A stretch of 64,000 bases of DNA from Microbacterium arabinogalactanolyticum. Lineage in GTDB: Bacteria; Actinomycetota; Actinomycetes; Actinomycetales; Microbacteriaceae. This document shows, in pieces, positions 18,601 to 25,948 of the stretch. The stretch's first letter is position 1, and every line of letters begins with the position of its first letter. The notes beneath the pieces were generated by a model that was not told the DNA's origin, did no database searches, and saw only the letters and a program-made list of their open reading frames with translations. Made by a program: the position numbers and the translations under genes. The stretch lies in NCBI RefSeq assembly GCF_030268005.1, contig NZ_BRZC01000007.1:531554-595553 (forward strand). Reading direction: 5' to 3'.

Positions 18601-20288
18601 TCACCGCCCGTCGCGCCGTCCCGATCACGATCGCCGGCCACGCCCGCTGCGCCGTGATCGAGGATGCCGGGCGGCTGCGCGACGCACTCGGCGCAGCTCT
18701 GCCCACGGGCATCCCCGTCGCGTTCCTGGAGCCGGTCGCCGACCCCCTCGGCGACCTCGTTTCGCGGCATGCCCGCACCCACGGTCCGTTCACGACGGAT
18801 GCCGTCGCCACGCGCTTCGGCATCGGGACCGCCGTCGCGCGGCACACCCTCCAGCGGCTGGAATCGGCGGGACGACTGACCAGCGGTTACTTCCTGCCCG
18901 CCGACGACGCCGACCCGGGCGGCGCGAAGGAGTGGTGCGACGCCGAGGTGCTGCGCCGGCTGCGGATGCGCTCGCTCGCCGCGATCCGCGGCAGCGTCGA
19001 GCCTGTCAGCCCACAGGCCTATGCGCGGTTCCTGCCGGACTGGCAGCACCTGACCCGGCCGCTGGAGGGCATCGACGGCGTGCTCAGCGTGATCGAGCAG
19101 TTCGCCGGAGTTCCGATCCCCGCCAGCGCATGGGAGTCGCTGGTGCTGCCGAGCCGGGTGCGCGACTACGCGCCGGCGCTGCTCGACGAGCTCACCGCGG
19201 CAGGCGAGGTCGTGTGGGCCGGCCATGGGTCGCTCCCGGGCCGAGACGGCTGGGTCTCGCTGCATCCGGCCGACCTCGCACCGTTCACGCTGCCGGTCCC
19301 GGAGGAGTCGCCCGGTGCGGGATCGCTCGAGGAGAAGGTGCTCGACGTGCTGCGGCTCAGCGGAGCGTCGTTCGCGGGCGCTCTGCGTGCGATGACGGAT
19401 GCCGAGAACGAGCAGTCCGTGCTCGACGCCCTCTGGACACTGACGTGGCAGGGCCACGTCACGAACGACACGTTCGCACCCGTGAGGGCGCTGATCGCCG
19501 GCGGCTCGCAGGCGCACAAGACGGCGCGACGCGCACCGCGCACCCGCACCTACCGGGGCGTCTCGCTGACGCGACCGGGGGCGCGGCCGTCGTCGGCCGG
19601 CTTCGGCGGGCGCTGGGCGGTGCTGCCGGAGACGACTCCCCCTCCAGGGCAGGCAGAGCCTGGGGATGCCGCGCGCCGCGCGACCGTGACGGCGGGGCTC
19701 CTGCTCGACCGATACGGGGTCGTCACCCGCGGAGCGGTGCAGGCGGAGGGCGTGCCGGGCGGCTTCGCCCAGGCATACCGGGTGCTGGCCGGCTTCGAGG
19801 AGGCGGGTCACTGCCGCCGCGGCTACGTGATCGAGAAGCTGGGGGCCGCGCAGTTCGCGGCATCCACCACGGTCGACCGTCTCCGCACCTTCTCCGGCCT
19901 CGCCGATCCGCCACCGCGGCAGGCCGTCACGCTGGCCGCGACCGACCCGGCGAACCCATATGGCGCGGCCCTCGCGTGGCCGCGGCTCGACGACGTCTCC
20001 CACCGCCCGGGCCGCAAGGCCGGCGGGCTCGTGGTGCTCGTCGACGGCGCGCTCGTGCTGTACCTGGAGCGCGGCGGCCGCACCGTGCTCGCGTTCGACG
20101 ACGACCCCGAGGTGCTGCGAGCCGCGGCATCCGACCTCGTCGCGACCTCCCGCGCCCGGCGCCTCGAGACGCTCACCGTCGAGAAGATCAACGGCGCCGG
20201 CGTCTACGGCACGCCCTTCGCGCTCGCCCTGCAGGAAGCCGGCTTCGTCGCGACCCCGCGCGGTTACGCCCTCCGTAAGTCGGTGTGA
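15660..20288 (+). CDS. lhr: ATP-dependent helicase Lhr
   Basis: At 1542 residues this has the full length of bacterial Lhr, a superfamily 2 DNA/RNA helicase involved in DNA repair. Walker A APTGSGKT is at residues 44-51 and the DEVH box is at 171-174. LSAT (motif III) and the motif VI region (QRVGRAGHQ) follow. After the two RecA domains come a winged-helix segment and the large Lhr C-terminal region (about residues 900-1542). The ATG at 15660 has a GGAGGG Shine-Dalgarno sequence 1-2 nt upstream. The gene stands alone between divergent and convergent neighbours. Confidence 0.93.
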   Translation: MSDVLDRFTPATQDWFRGAFDAPTNAQAGAWEAISAGRNALVVAPTGSGKTLSAFLWAIDSVFRERVEGADADGEPRTRILYISPLKALGVDVERNLRSPLIGIGQSARRLGLPVPEVTVGVRSGDTTSSDRRKLVSAPPDILITTPESLYLMLTSRAGETLRGVHTVIIDEVHAVAATKRGAHLAVSLERLDALRAARGAESPAQRIGLSATVRPIDEVARFLGGSAPVDIVAPRAVKTFELGVVVPIEDMRNPPPPPGATTSNDEPAEYTEVTGSVWPHVEEAIVDKVLENRSTIVFANSRRLAERLTGRLNEIYSERIGVALPDNAAPPAAMMAQAGSTAGADPVLAKAHHGSVSKEQRAIVEEELKSGVLRCVVATSSLELGIDMGAVDLVIQVEAPPSAASGLQRVGRAGHQVGEISRASLFPKHRGDVLHTAIVTERMLAGQIEAIAVPRNPLDILAQQTVAACALDPISVEDWFETVRRSAPFQTLPRSAYEATLDLLAGKYPSDEFAELRPRVVWDRDAGTLTGRPGAQRIAVTSGGTIPDRGLFGVFVAGETTGARVGELDEEMVYESRVGDVFTLGTTSWRIAEITHDRVNVIPAYGQPGKVPFWHGDGIGRPFELGEALGRFSREVSTAEPSKAQQRLIDAGLDDMARTNLIGYLTEQREATGTLPTDRTLTVERGHDEVGDWRVILHSPYGMKVHAPWALAINARVRERLGVEGSAVASDDGIIVRIPDADAEPPGADLFVFDADELEQIVTAEVGGSALFASRFRECAARALLMPRMNPNKRTPLWQQRQRSAQLLEVARRHPTFPVILETLREVLQDVYDLPSLRRLITDISERRIRLVETEPAQPSPYARDLLFGYVGAFMYEGDSPLAERRAAALSVDPALLGELLGTVEMRELLDPDVIAQFEREAQRLDPQRRARGVEGVADLLRMLGPLDAEEVAARLEPSTDGGESSASPEQASALLNELVTARRAVPITIAGHARCAVIEDAGRLRDALGAALPTGIPVAFLEPVADPLGDLVSRHARTHGPFTTDAVATRFGIGTAVARHTLQRLESAGRLTSGYFLPADDADPGGAKEWCDAEVLRRLRMRSLAAIRGSVEPVSPQAYARFLPDWQHLTRPLEGIDGVLSVIEQFAGVPIPASAWESLVLPSRVRDYAPALLDELTAAGEVVWAGHGSLPGRDGWVSLHPADLAPFTLPVPEESPGAGSLEEKVLDVLRLSGASFAGALRAMTDAENEQSVLDALWTLTWQGHVTNDTFAPVRALIAGGSQAHKTARRAPRTRTYRGVSLTRPGARPSSAGFGGRWAVLPETTPPPGQAEPGDAARRATVTAGLLLDRYGVVTRGAVQAEGVPGGFAQAYRVLAGFEEAGHCRRGYVIEKLGAAQFAASTTVDRLRTFSGLADPPPRQAVTLAATDPANPYGAALAWPRLDDVSHRPGRKAGGLVVLVDGALVLYLERGGRTVLAFDDDPEVLRAAASDLVATSRARRLETLTVEKINGAGVYGTPFALALQEAGFVATPRGYALRKSV

Positions 20289-20313
20289 GCGCGCCGCGTC
20301 CGTCGGGCGACGG

Positions 20314-21072
20314 TCAGGCGGCCGTCACCAGGCGACCGTCGCGAATCGCGGCATCCAGCCCCTCTTCTGCTGCCCGGCGTCCCTCGGCGATCAGGCGTGG
20401 CACATCCTTCGTCACCCACTGAGCCATGCGCGCCATGTCGGGCTGGATCAGGATGACCGTCGGATCCGCCACCAGGTCTGCCGTCGCCGCAGTCGTGCGC
20501 ATCATCCGCACGTTCTCCCACTTCGCATGCAGCCGGACGATGATGGTCCGCGTGGCCCCGAGGGCGCGCGTCACCCGGTCGGGCACGTTGTCGATCATAC
20601 CGCCGTCCGCCAGCAGCCGGCCGCTGCGCCGAACAGGAGGAAGCAGGCCGGGCACGGCGATCGTGGCGCGGAGGGCACTGCTGAGCGGGCCGTGATCGAG
20701 GATCACCCCTCGCCGCGTGCGCAGGTCGGTGGCGTAGGCGCCGAACCTCCGCGGCAGATCCTCGATCATCGGGTCCTCACCCAGAATGCGGTGCACGGCG
20801 TCCGTCACCGCATGGGTGTCGAGCACGCCCCACCGCGGGCGCGCCGACCAACGGGCGATGTGACTCCAGCGGAATCTGCGGACGGCGCTCTCGATGGCGT
20901 CTGCATCGAGCCGAGCGGCATACGCGGCGCCGATGAGCGCTCCCGCGCTGGTGCCCGCGACGATCCCGGGTCGGATGCCGCGCTCCTCCAGCACCTGGAG
21001 CACGCCCGCCTGGGCGGCTCCGTAGGCACCGCCGCCGCTCAGCGTCAGACCCAGCGTCAGGTCGTCACCCAT
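20314..21072 (-). CDS. Patatin-like phospholipase
   Basis: A 252-residue serine lipase of the patatin family with a Ser-Asp dyad. The oxyanion loop GGGAYGAAQAGVL is at residues 13-25. The nucleophile motif GTSAG follows at about residues 40-44, and the catalytic Asp is in DGGMIDNVP. Bacterial members hydrolyse acyl chains of membrane lipids. A Shine-Dalgarno sequence (GAGGGG) precedes the ATG, with a TAGCGT hexamer further upstream. The HIT gene lies 76 nt upstream on the same strand. Confidence 0.88.
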   Translation of the reverse strand: MGDDLTLGLTLSGGGAYGAAQAGVLQVLEERGIRPGIVAGTSAGALIGAAYAARLDADAIESAVRRFRWSHIARWSARPRWGVLDTHAVTDAVHRILGEDPMIEDLPRRFGAYATDLRTRRGVILDHGPLSSALRATIAVPGLLPPVRRSGRLLADGGMIDNVPDRVTRALGATRTIIVRLHAKWENVRMMRTTAATADLVADPTVILIQPDMARMAQWVTKDVPRLIAEGRRAAEEGLDAAIRDGRLVTAA

Positions 21073-21148
21073 CGGAGTTCCCCTCGTGAACGTTGCGGCG
21101 ACGCTATCAGCATCCGGCTGAGCATCCGGCGGAGGGTACGACCGATCA

Positions 21149-21613
21149 TCAGCCCACGGAGCTCCATGCGGCCCGGAGCCGACGAGCCCATTCCTCCAGT
21201 TCCCCGGTCGCGAGAACTACGGGTCCGTCGGAGATGTCGACGTTACGAAGCGGATCGTCCTGGTCGTGCTGAGGAAACACGTGGCAGTGCAGATGAGGCA
21301 TCCGGTGCCCCATCACCAGATAGTCGACCTTGCGCGGGCAAAAGACCGATGCGACGGCGCTTCCTGTTCTCTGGACATCGGACCAGAACGCCGCCCGCGC
21401 CGCAGGCCCGAGATCCGTCATGTCGGTCAGATGCTCCCGCAGGATCACGACGCAGTAGCCGGGATGTGCTTGATTCCGCACCAGCCGGACGTGCGCGGTC
21501 GACGTCGAGACGACCAGCACGCTGTGCGCGTTCTCGTCGAGATGCGCATCCGCGCACATGCCACATGCCTCCGGATCGATGAGCGCCGCCCATTCAGCAT
21601 CCGACCACCACAT
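21149..21613 (-). CDS. HIT family protein
   Basis: A 154-residue protein with a histidine triad (HLHCHVF, fitting HxHxHxx) close to the C terminus and an N-terminal CGMCADAH cysteine pair that may bind zinc. The family hydrolyses or transfers nucleotides. I prefer the start at 21613 (MWWSDAEW) because upstream codons overlap the divergent tyrS leader-peptide region. The gene is transcribed away from tyrS. Confidence 0.8.
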   Translation of the reverse strand: MWWSDAEWAALIDPEACGMCADAHLDENAHSVLVVSTSTAHVRLVRNQAHPGYCVVILREHLTDMTDLGPAARAAFWSDVQRTGSAVASVFCPRKVDYLVMGHRMPHLHCHVFPQHDQDDPLRNVDISDGPVVLATGELEEWARRLRAAWSSVG

Positions 21614-21642
21614 CCCGCGATCATACGGCTGCCCGCCCGTGC

Positions 21643-21655
21643 TAACCTGCTCCGC
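21643..21655 (+). promoter_or_regulatory. Leaderless-type promoter of the tyrS leader
   Basis: TAACCT (21643-21648) ends exactly 7 nt before an ATG at 21656. That spacing recurs at more than a dozen starts in this window and implies a transcript beginning at or next to the ATG. I see no good -35 hexamer. Confidence 0.55.
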
Positions 21656-21712
21656 ATGACGGCGCGTCAGCACACCTATCTCCCGGCTCTGGTCAGAGCC
21701 GGCGATCAGTAG
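21656..21712 (+). CDS. Putative tyrS leader peptide (18 codons)
   Basis: The small ORF encodes MTARQHTYLPALVRAGDQ and stops at TAG (21710-21712). The single tyrosine codon is TAT at 21677-21679, uncommon in a genome where TAC dominates. There is no Shine-Dalgarno sequence; the ATG sits 7 nt after a -10 hexamer, so it would be translated from a leaderless mRNA. It lies directly upstream of competing hairpins and a terminator ahead of tyrS. A ribosome stalled at the Tyr codon would cover or disrupt the first hairpin. I infer a leader peptide for transcription attenuation. Confidence 0.55.
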   Translation: MTARQHTYLPALVRAGDQ

Positions 21713-21782
21713 CGCCCGACAAGGCCAGAGCCCCAGGCAAGGACGACCGTCCTTGCCTTTCGTGTATCCACGGGAGGCTCTG
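21683..21782 (+). promoter_or_regulatory. Candidate attenuator of tyrS (competing hairpins)
   Basis: A first hairpin pairs 21683-21691 (CCGGCTCTG) with 21694-21702. The word CAGAGCC recurs at 21726-21732 and GGCTCTG at 21776-21782. Thus the first-hairpin 5' arm (21685-21692) can pair instead with CCAGAGCC at 21725-21732, directly ahead of the terminator. Four mutually complementary segments in the order A-B-B'-A' are what an attenuator needs. Which pairing is favoured when a ribosome stalls cannot be settled by eye. Confidence 0.5.
21735..21760 (+). terminator. Intrinsic terminator in the tyrS leader
   Basis: AGGCAAGGAC (21735-21744) and GTCCTTGCCT (21749-21758) form a perfect 10-bp stem with a 4-nt loop, followed by TT. 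It lies between the leader peptide stop and the tyrS start, where only a regulated terminator would make sense. Confidence 0.65.
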
Positions 21783-21820
21783 CCCCGTCACCCTCTCGTG
21801 CACCCATCGAGAGGAACATC

Positions 21821-23023
21821 ATGACCCGCGCAGACGACATCCTGCGTCCCATGCTCCGCACCATCGACGCGATCGTCGACGAGCAGGCGCTGCGCGCCAA
21901 ACTCGAGAGCGGCCGGCAGCTGCGCATCAAGTACGGCGTCGACCTCACCGCGCCCGACCTGCATCTGGGTCACGCGGTGAACCTCTGGCTCATGCGGCAC
22001 CTGCAGGACCACGGGCATCGCGTGGTCTTCCTGCTGGGCGATCTCACCACCCGCGTCGGCGACCCGACCGGCAAGAGCGAGACCCGCCCCGTACTCACGG
22101 CGGAGCAGATCGAGCAGAACGCGCAGGCCTTCCTCGACCAGGTCTCGATCGTGCTGGACACCGCACCCGAGGTGTTCGAGGTGCGCCGGAACTCGGAATG
22201 GTTCGATCGGATGCCGGTCGCCGAGCTGCTGAGTCTGTTCAGCATGACCACGCACGCGCAGCTGATGGCCCGCGACATGTTCCGCGAGCGCGTCGCCCAG
22301 GGGCGTGAGATCGCCCTGCACGAGCTGACCTACCCCGTGCTGCAGGGCTACGACAGCTTCGCCATGCAGAGCGATCTGACCATCGTCGGGTCGGATCAGC
22401 TGTTCAACGAGATGATGGGCCGCCAGTTCCAGCAGCGGCTCGGCGCGAGCCCGCAGTCACTGATCACCACCGTCATCACACCGGGCCTGGACGGCGGCCC
22501 CAAGCAGTCGAAATCGCTCGGGAATTACATCGCGCTCACCGACAGCGCCAGCGACAAGTTCGGCAAGGCGATGAGCCTGCCCGACGATCTGGTCGGCATC
22601 TGGGCCGGCGCGTACACGACCCTGCCCGACGACATCGTGGCCGCGCTGGGCCACGACGCGACCCGCGGCGGACGCATCGCGCGCGACGCCAAGCTGACCC
22701 TCGCGGCGGCGGTCGTCGAGCGGTACCACGGCGCGGATGCCGCCGACCGCGAGCGTGCGGCGTTCATCGACGTGTTCGCCCACGGAGCGGTGCCGGAGGA
22801 GCTCGAGCCGGTCAGCATCGAGCATCCGGCCTCGACCGCGCTCGCCCTGCTCGAGCAGGTCCGGCCGGACTTGAGCCGGTCGGCCCTGCGGCGTCTGATC
22901 TCCCAGGACGCCGTACGGATCGACGGCGTCCCCGTCACAGACCCGGAGCAGCAGGTGCTCGTCTCCAGCGGGTCCGTCATCCGCACCGGCAGGCGCTCCT
23001 GGGCCCGGGTCGCGCTGAGGTAG
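21821..23023 (+). CDS. tyrS: Tyrosyl-tRNA synthetase (TyrZ-like subtype)
   Basis: A 400-residue class I aminoacyl-tRNA synthetase. The HIGH-type motif is HLGH at residues 48-51 (in TAPDLHLGHAVNLW) and the KMSKS-type motif is KQSKS at 228-232. A C-terminal S4 RNA-binding domain covers about residues 340-400. The HLGH form and overall sequence are those of the TyrZ-like group rather than the E. coli-type TyrS, so a second TyrRS may exist elsewhere. A good Shine-Dalgarno sequence (GAGAGGAA) precedes the ATG. The gene follows a leader peptide and terminator, implying regulation by charged tRNA-Tyr supply. Confidence 0.9.
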   Translation: MTRADDILRPMLRTIDAIVDEQALRAKLESGRQLRIKYGVDLTAPDLHLGHAVNLWLMRHLQDHGHRVVFLLGDLTTRVGDPTGKSETRPVLTAEQIEQNAQAFLDQVSIVLDTAPEVFEVRRNSEWFDRMPVAELLSLFSMTTHAQLMARDMFRERVAQGREIALHELTYPVLQGYDSFAMQSDLTIVGSDQLFNEMMGRQFQQRLGASPQSLITTVITPGLDGGPKQSKSLGNYIALTDSASDKFGKAMSLPDDLVGIWAGAYTTLPDDIVAALGHDATRGGRIARDAKLTLAAAVVERYHGADAADRERAAFIDVFAHGAVPEELEPVSIEHPASTALALLEQVRPDLSRSALRRLISQDAVRIDGVPVTDPEQQVLVSSGSVIRTGRRSWARVALR

Positions 23024-23025
23024 CT

Positions 23026-23056
23026 CCCGCCGAGCCACCGGCGGCAGCTCGGCGGG
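23026..23056 (+). terminator. Terminator after tyrS
   Basis: CCCGCCGAGC (23026-23035) pairs perfectly with GCTCGGCGGG (23047-23056) around an 11-nt loop, 2 nt after the tyrS stop codon. No U-tract follows, as is common in actinobacteria. Confidence 0.65.
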
Positions 23057-23083
23057 TCGGCGGAGTGTCATAGTGTGGCGAGC

Positions 23084-23839
23084 ATGATCAGCGAGTTCCT
23101 CACCGGCATCCGGTTCCTGGGGCGCGGCTTCGGCTACTGGAAGCGGATGCCGGGCCTGATGGCCCTCGGCCTGGTTCCCGGGCTGATCGCCCTGGTGGTG
23201 CTCGCCGCCGCGCTCATCCCGTTGTGGCTCTCACTGGGCACGATCACGAGCTGGATCACCCCGTTCGCGGATTCCTGGGACTCCGGCTGGGCCATCGCCC
23301 TGCGCTTCGCGATCGGCGCGGTCATCACCATCGGCTCCCTCGTTCTCGCCAGCGTGGTCTTCACGGCGCTCGCCCTGCTGATCGGCGATCCCTTCTACCA
23401 GCGCATCTGGCGCGCCGTCGAGAACGACGTCGGAGGCGATGTCCCCGAAGGGGACGGCGGGCTGCGCGTGGCCTTCGGCGAGAGCATCCGCCTGGTGCTG
23501 CTGGGCATCCTGGTCGCCCTGCTCGCGCTGATCCTCGGACTCATCCCCGTGGTGGGCGCCGCCGTCGCCGCCGTCGTCAGCGTGCTGCTGACCGGCCGGC
23601 TGCTGGCCCGCGAGCTGACCGGGCGCGCACTGAACGCCCGCGATCTGCCGAGCTTCCAGCGCTCCCAGCTGTTCGCCACCCGCCGTTCCCGGCTGCTCGG
23701 CTTCGGGGTGGCGACGCAGCTCTGCTTCATGGTTCCGCTCGGTGCCGTGTTCATCATGCCGACCGCTGTCGCCGGTGCCACGCTGCTGGCGCGCGAACTG
23801 CTCGCGCAGGCGCCGGACCCGGAGGCTCCCCGTGCCTGA
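23084..23839 (+). CDS. EI24 domain-containing membrane protein
   Basis: A 251-residue membrane protein with about five or six hydrophobic helices. It begins MISEFLTGIRFLGRGFGYW and contains GDPFYQRIWRAVE, characteristic of the EI24/CysZ-like family. Some relatives (CysZ) transport sulfate; the function in actinobacteria is not established. TAGTGT (23071-23076) ends 7 nt before the ATG at 23084, favouring it over an upstream GTG at 23075. The stop codon overlaps the start of the downstream glycosylase gene by 8 nt, so the two form an operon. Confidence 0.82.
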   Translation: MISEFLTGIRFLGRGFGYWKRMPGLMALGLVPGLIALVVLAAALIPLWLSLGTITSWITPFADSWDSGWAIALRFAIGAVITIGSLVLASVVFTALALLIGDPFYQRIWRAVENDVGGDVPEGDGGLRVAFGESIRLVLLGILVALLALILGLIPVVGAAVAAVVSVLLTGRLLARELTGRALNARDLPSFQRSQLFATRRSRLLGFGVATQLCFMVPLGAVFIMPTAVAGATLLARELLAQAPDPEAPRA

Positions 23840-24605
23840 GGGCGACACGGTCTTCCAGGCAGCGCGCCGCCTCGACGACGCCCTGCGCGGCCAGCAGGTG
23901 ACGCGCTTCGACCTGCGCGTCCCCCGCGCCGCCCTCGTCGACCTGACAGGCAGCACCGTGCACGAGGTGGTGCCGCGCGGCAAGCACATCCTGATGCGGA
24001 TCGGCGAGCACACGCTTCATTCCCATCTGCGCATGGACGGCACGTGGCGCATCTACCGCACCGGCGAGAAGTGGCGGCATCCGGCCTTCAAGGTCCGCGC
24101 GATCGTGGGCACGGCCGCCCGGGAGGCGGTCGGCGTCGACATCGCCGAGGTGAAGGTCGTCGCCACCCGCGACGAGGGCGAGCTGGTCGGGCATCTGGGC
24201 CCCGACCCGCTGTCGGACGCCTGGGATGCCGAGGAGGCGATCCGCCGGCTGAGCGCGGACGATCGCAGCATCCACGTCGCCCTGCTCGACCAGCGCAACG
24301 TCGCCGGCTTCGGCAACGAGTACGCCGCCGAACTGCTGTTCCTGCGCGGCATCCTGCCCACCACGCCCACCCCGGATGTCGATGTCCCGGCACTCATCGA
24401 CCTGGGCGCGCGCACCATCCGCGCCAACCGCGACCGCATCGATCGCACCTTCACCGGCGACGCGCGCCGCGGCTTCACCGACTGGGTCTACGGTCGCGCC
24501 AACCGGCCGTGCCGGCGCTGCGGAACCCTCATCCGCACGGGTGCACTCGGCGCGGATCCGACCCGTGAGCGCGTCACGTTCTGGTGTCCGAACTGCCAGC
24601 GATGA
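23832..24605 (+). CDS. Fpg/Nei family DNA glycosylase (Nei2-like)
   Basis: A 257-residue base-excision repair enzyme of the Fpg/Nei family, acting on oxidised bases and nicking the AP site. The N terminus MPEGDTVF gives the catalytic Pro2 and Glu3. The helix-two-turn-helix region (NVAGFGNEYAAE) is central. The C-terminal zinc finger has two CxxC pairs (CRRCGT and CPNC). The start is GTG at 23832, within the 3' end of the EI24 gene. The sequence matches the actinobacterial Nei2 type. Confidence 0.87.
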   Translation: MPEGDTVFQAARRLDDALRGQQVTRFDLRVPRAALVDLTGSTVHEVVPRGKHILMRIGEHTLHSHLRMDGTWRIYRTGEKWRHPAFKVRAIVGTAAREAVGVDIAEVKVVATRDEGELVGHLGPDPLSDAWDAEEAIRRLSADDRSIHVALLDQRNVAGFGNEYAAELLFLRGILPTTPTPDVDVPALIDLGARTIRANRDRIDRTFTGDARRGFTDWVYGRANRPCRRCGTLIRTGALGADPTRERVTFWCPNCQR

Positions 24606-24685
24606 CCCGCATCCCCGATGGGGAATGAAATCGTACGACCCGTGGTTGTAGCTATATCCGGAAGTCTCCGGACACGGGAGGAATC

Positions 24686-25093
24686 GTGGGCAAGAACTAC
24701 ATCGACATCGAGGACGACCACGGCGAGACGCTGCGTTACCGCAAGCACGTCAACGGTCGTGGTCTCGTCGCGCACGGCGCGAAGGTGAACCCCAAGGCGG
24801 TCGTCGAAGCCGGGGCCTATGTCGAACCCGGGGCGAAGATCGGAGCCGGGGCGCGCGTCGCCCGCGGCGCCTGGGTCGACTCGGATGCCGTGATCGGCGA
24901 AGACGCCTACATCGACGCGCACGCGCACATCGGCCAGGGGGCCGTGATCGGCGACGGCGCGCATGTCGGCGTCCGCACCGAGATCGGCGCGGGGGCGCGC
25001 ATCGCACGCGGGGCGCGGATCGGCGATGACGAGACCGTCGCCGCTGGTCTCCGCATCGCGACCGATCGCAAGGGACTCTGGCTGGCAGCCTGA
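24686..25093 (+). CDS. Left-handed beta-helix (hexapeptide repeat) protein
   Basis: A 135-residue protein. From about residue 30 it consists of hexapeptide repeats of the [IV]-G-x-G-A type (for example VEAGAYVEPGAKIGAGARVA), predicting a left-handed parallel beta-helix as in acyl- and acetyltransferases and gamma-carbonic anhydrases. The N-terminal 28 residues are polar and specific to this protein. No catalytic histidine pattern is obvious, so it may be structural. A GGGAGG Shine-Dalgarno sequence precedes the GTG start, and AT-rich sequence near 24643-24660 probably holds the promoter. Confidence 0.75.
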   Translation: MGKNYIDIEDDHGETLRYRKHVNGRGLVAHGAKVNPKAVVEAGAYVEPGAKIGAGARVARGAWVDSDAVIGEDAYIDAHAHIGQGAVIGDGAHVGVRTEIGAGARIARGARIGDDETVAAGLRIATDRKGLWLAA

Positions 25094-25103
25094 GCCCCGG
25101 GAC

Positions 25104-25139
25104 GCAGCATCCGTCGTCTCCCGGTGCGACGGATGCTGC
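25104..25139 (+). terminator. Terminator hairpin
   Basis: GCAGCATCCGTCG (25104-25116) and CGACGGATGCTGC (25127-25139) form a perfect 13-bp stem with a 10-nt loop, 11 nt after the beta-helix gene. The remaining 149 nt up to the response regulator hold no gene that I can see. Confidence 0.7.
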
Positions 25140-25288
25140 CCTGACGCGCACGCGACGCGTGTCTCAGAAACGGCGGGAGTGGGCATGGCGCACGCGCACC
25201 TTCTGGGACAAACGCGCCAGCGCGTCTCGGAAGCGGCGCGTCCGGATGCCCGTGACCCGCCGGAAGTGGGACATGACCATCCCCGCGG

Positions 25289-25948
25289 TCACAGCAGCCG
25301 GCGCTCGGATGCCCAGACCGTGAGCTCGTGTCGTGAGGAGAGCTGCAGCTTGCGCAGCACCGCGGACACGTGGGTCTCCACCGTCTTGATCGAGATGAAC
25401 AGTTCGGCGGCGACCTCCTTGTAGGCATAGCCGCGGGCGATCAGCCTCATGACCTCCTGCTCGCGCGCCGACAGCCGATCCAGCTCGTCGTCCACCGCGG
25501 CCGTCTCGCCGGCCACCGCACCGAAGGCGTCGAGCACGAAGCCCGCCAGACGCGGCGAGAACACCGCGTCCCCGCCCGCGACGGCGTGCACGGCCTTCGA
25601 GACCTCCACGCCCGATGAGCCCTTCGTGATGTACCCGCGGGCGCCGGCGCGGATCACCCGCACCACGTCCTCCGCGGCATCCGACACGCTCAGCGCGAGG
25701 AAGCGCGCTGTCGTGGGAGCGGAGCCGCGGATCACGGACTCGCCGCCCGTGGCATCCGCGCCTGCACCTCCCGGAAGATGCACGTCGAGGAGCACGACGT
25801 CCGGCATCTTCTCGCGGATCGTCGCGATCGCCGAGGGCACGTCCGCGGCCTCGCCCACCACCTCGACGGTCTCGTCCAGGTCGGCGCGCAGGCCGGAGCG
25901 GAAGATCGAGTGGTCGTCGACGATCACCACGCGGATGCTGTCGCTCAT
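25289..25948 (-). CDS. LuxR/NarL-type response regulator
   Basis: A 219-residue two-component response regulator. The receiver domain has the acidic pair Asp11/Asp12 and phosphoacceptor Asp55 (LLDVHLPG). A linker enriched in Ala, Gly and Val precedes a C-terminal LuxR-type HTH (LSAREQEVMRLIARGYAYKE, then KTVETHVSAVLRKL). The start overlaps the kinase stop by 4 nt (ATGA), so they are cotranscribed. Targets probably include the divergent PspC genes. An approximately 15-residue Gly/Ala insertion (GGAGADATGGES) after the phospho-site is unusual. Confidence 0.9.
   Translation of the reverse strand: MSDSIRVVIVDDHSIFRSGLRADLDETVEVVGEAADVPSAIATIREKMPDVVLLDVHLPGGAGADATGGESVIRGSAPTTARFLALSVSDAAEDVVRVIRAGARGYITKGSSGVEVSKAVHAVAGGDAVFSPRLAGFVLDAFGAVAGETAAVDDELDRLSAREQEVMRLIARGYAYKEVAAELFISIKTVETHVSAVLRKLQLSSRHELTVWASERRLL

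Noticed and set aside
16770..20003. A 1077-codon open frame antisense to lhr
   Set aside because: It is the high-GC shadow of lhr: His/Arg/Gly-rich with no motif, while lhr itself has intact helicase motifs.
21713..21820. T-box riboswitch before tyrS
   Set aside because: There is no AGGGTGGNACCGCG-like T-box word and no specifier-loop structure. The small ORF plus terminator explains the region better.
25164..25288. Extension of a frame past the response regulator as a separate small gene
   Set aside because: No start or Shine-Dalgarno sequence fits, and composition is non-coding; I see only the terminator at 25104-25139.
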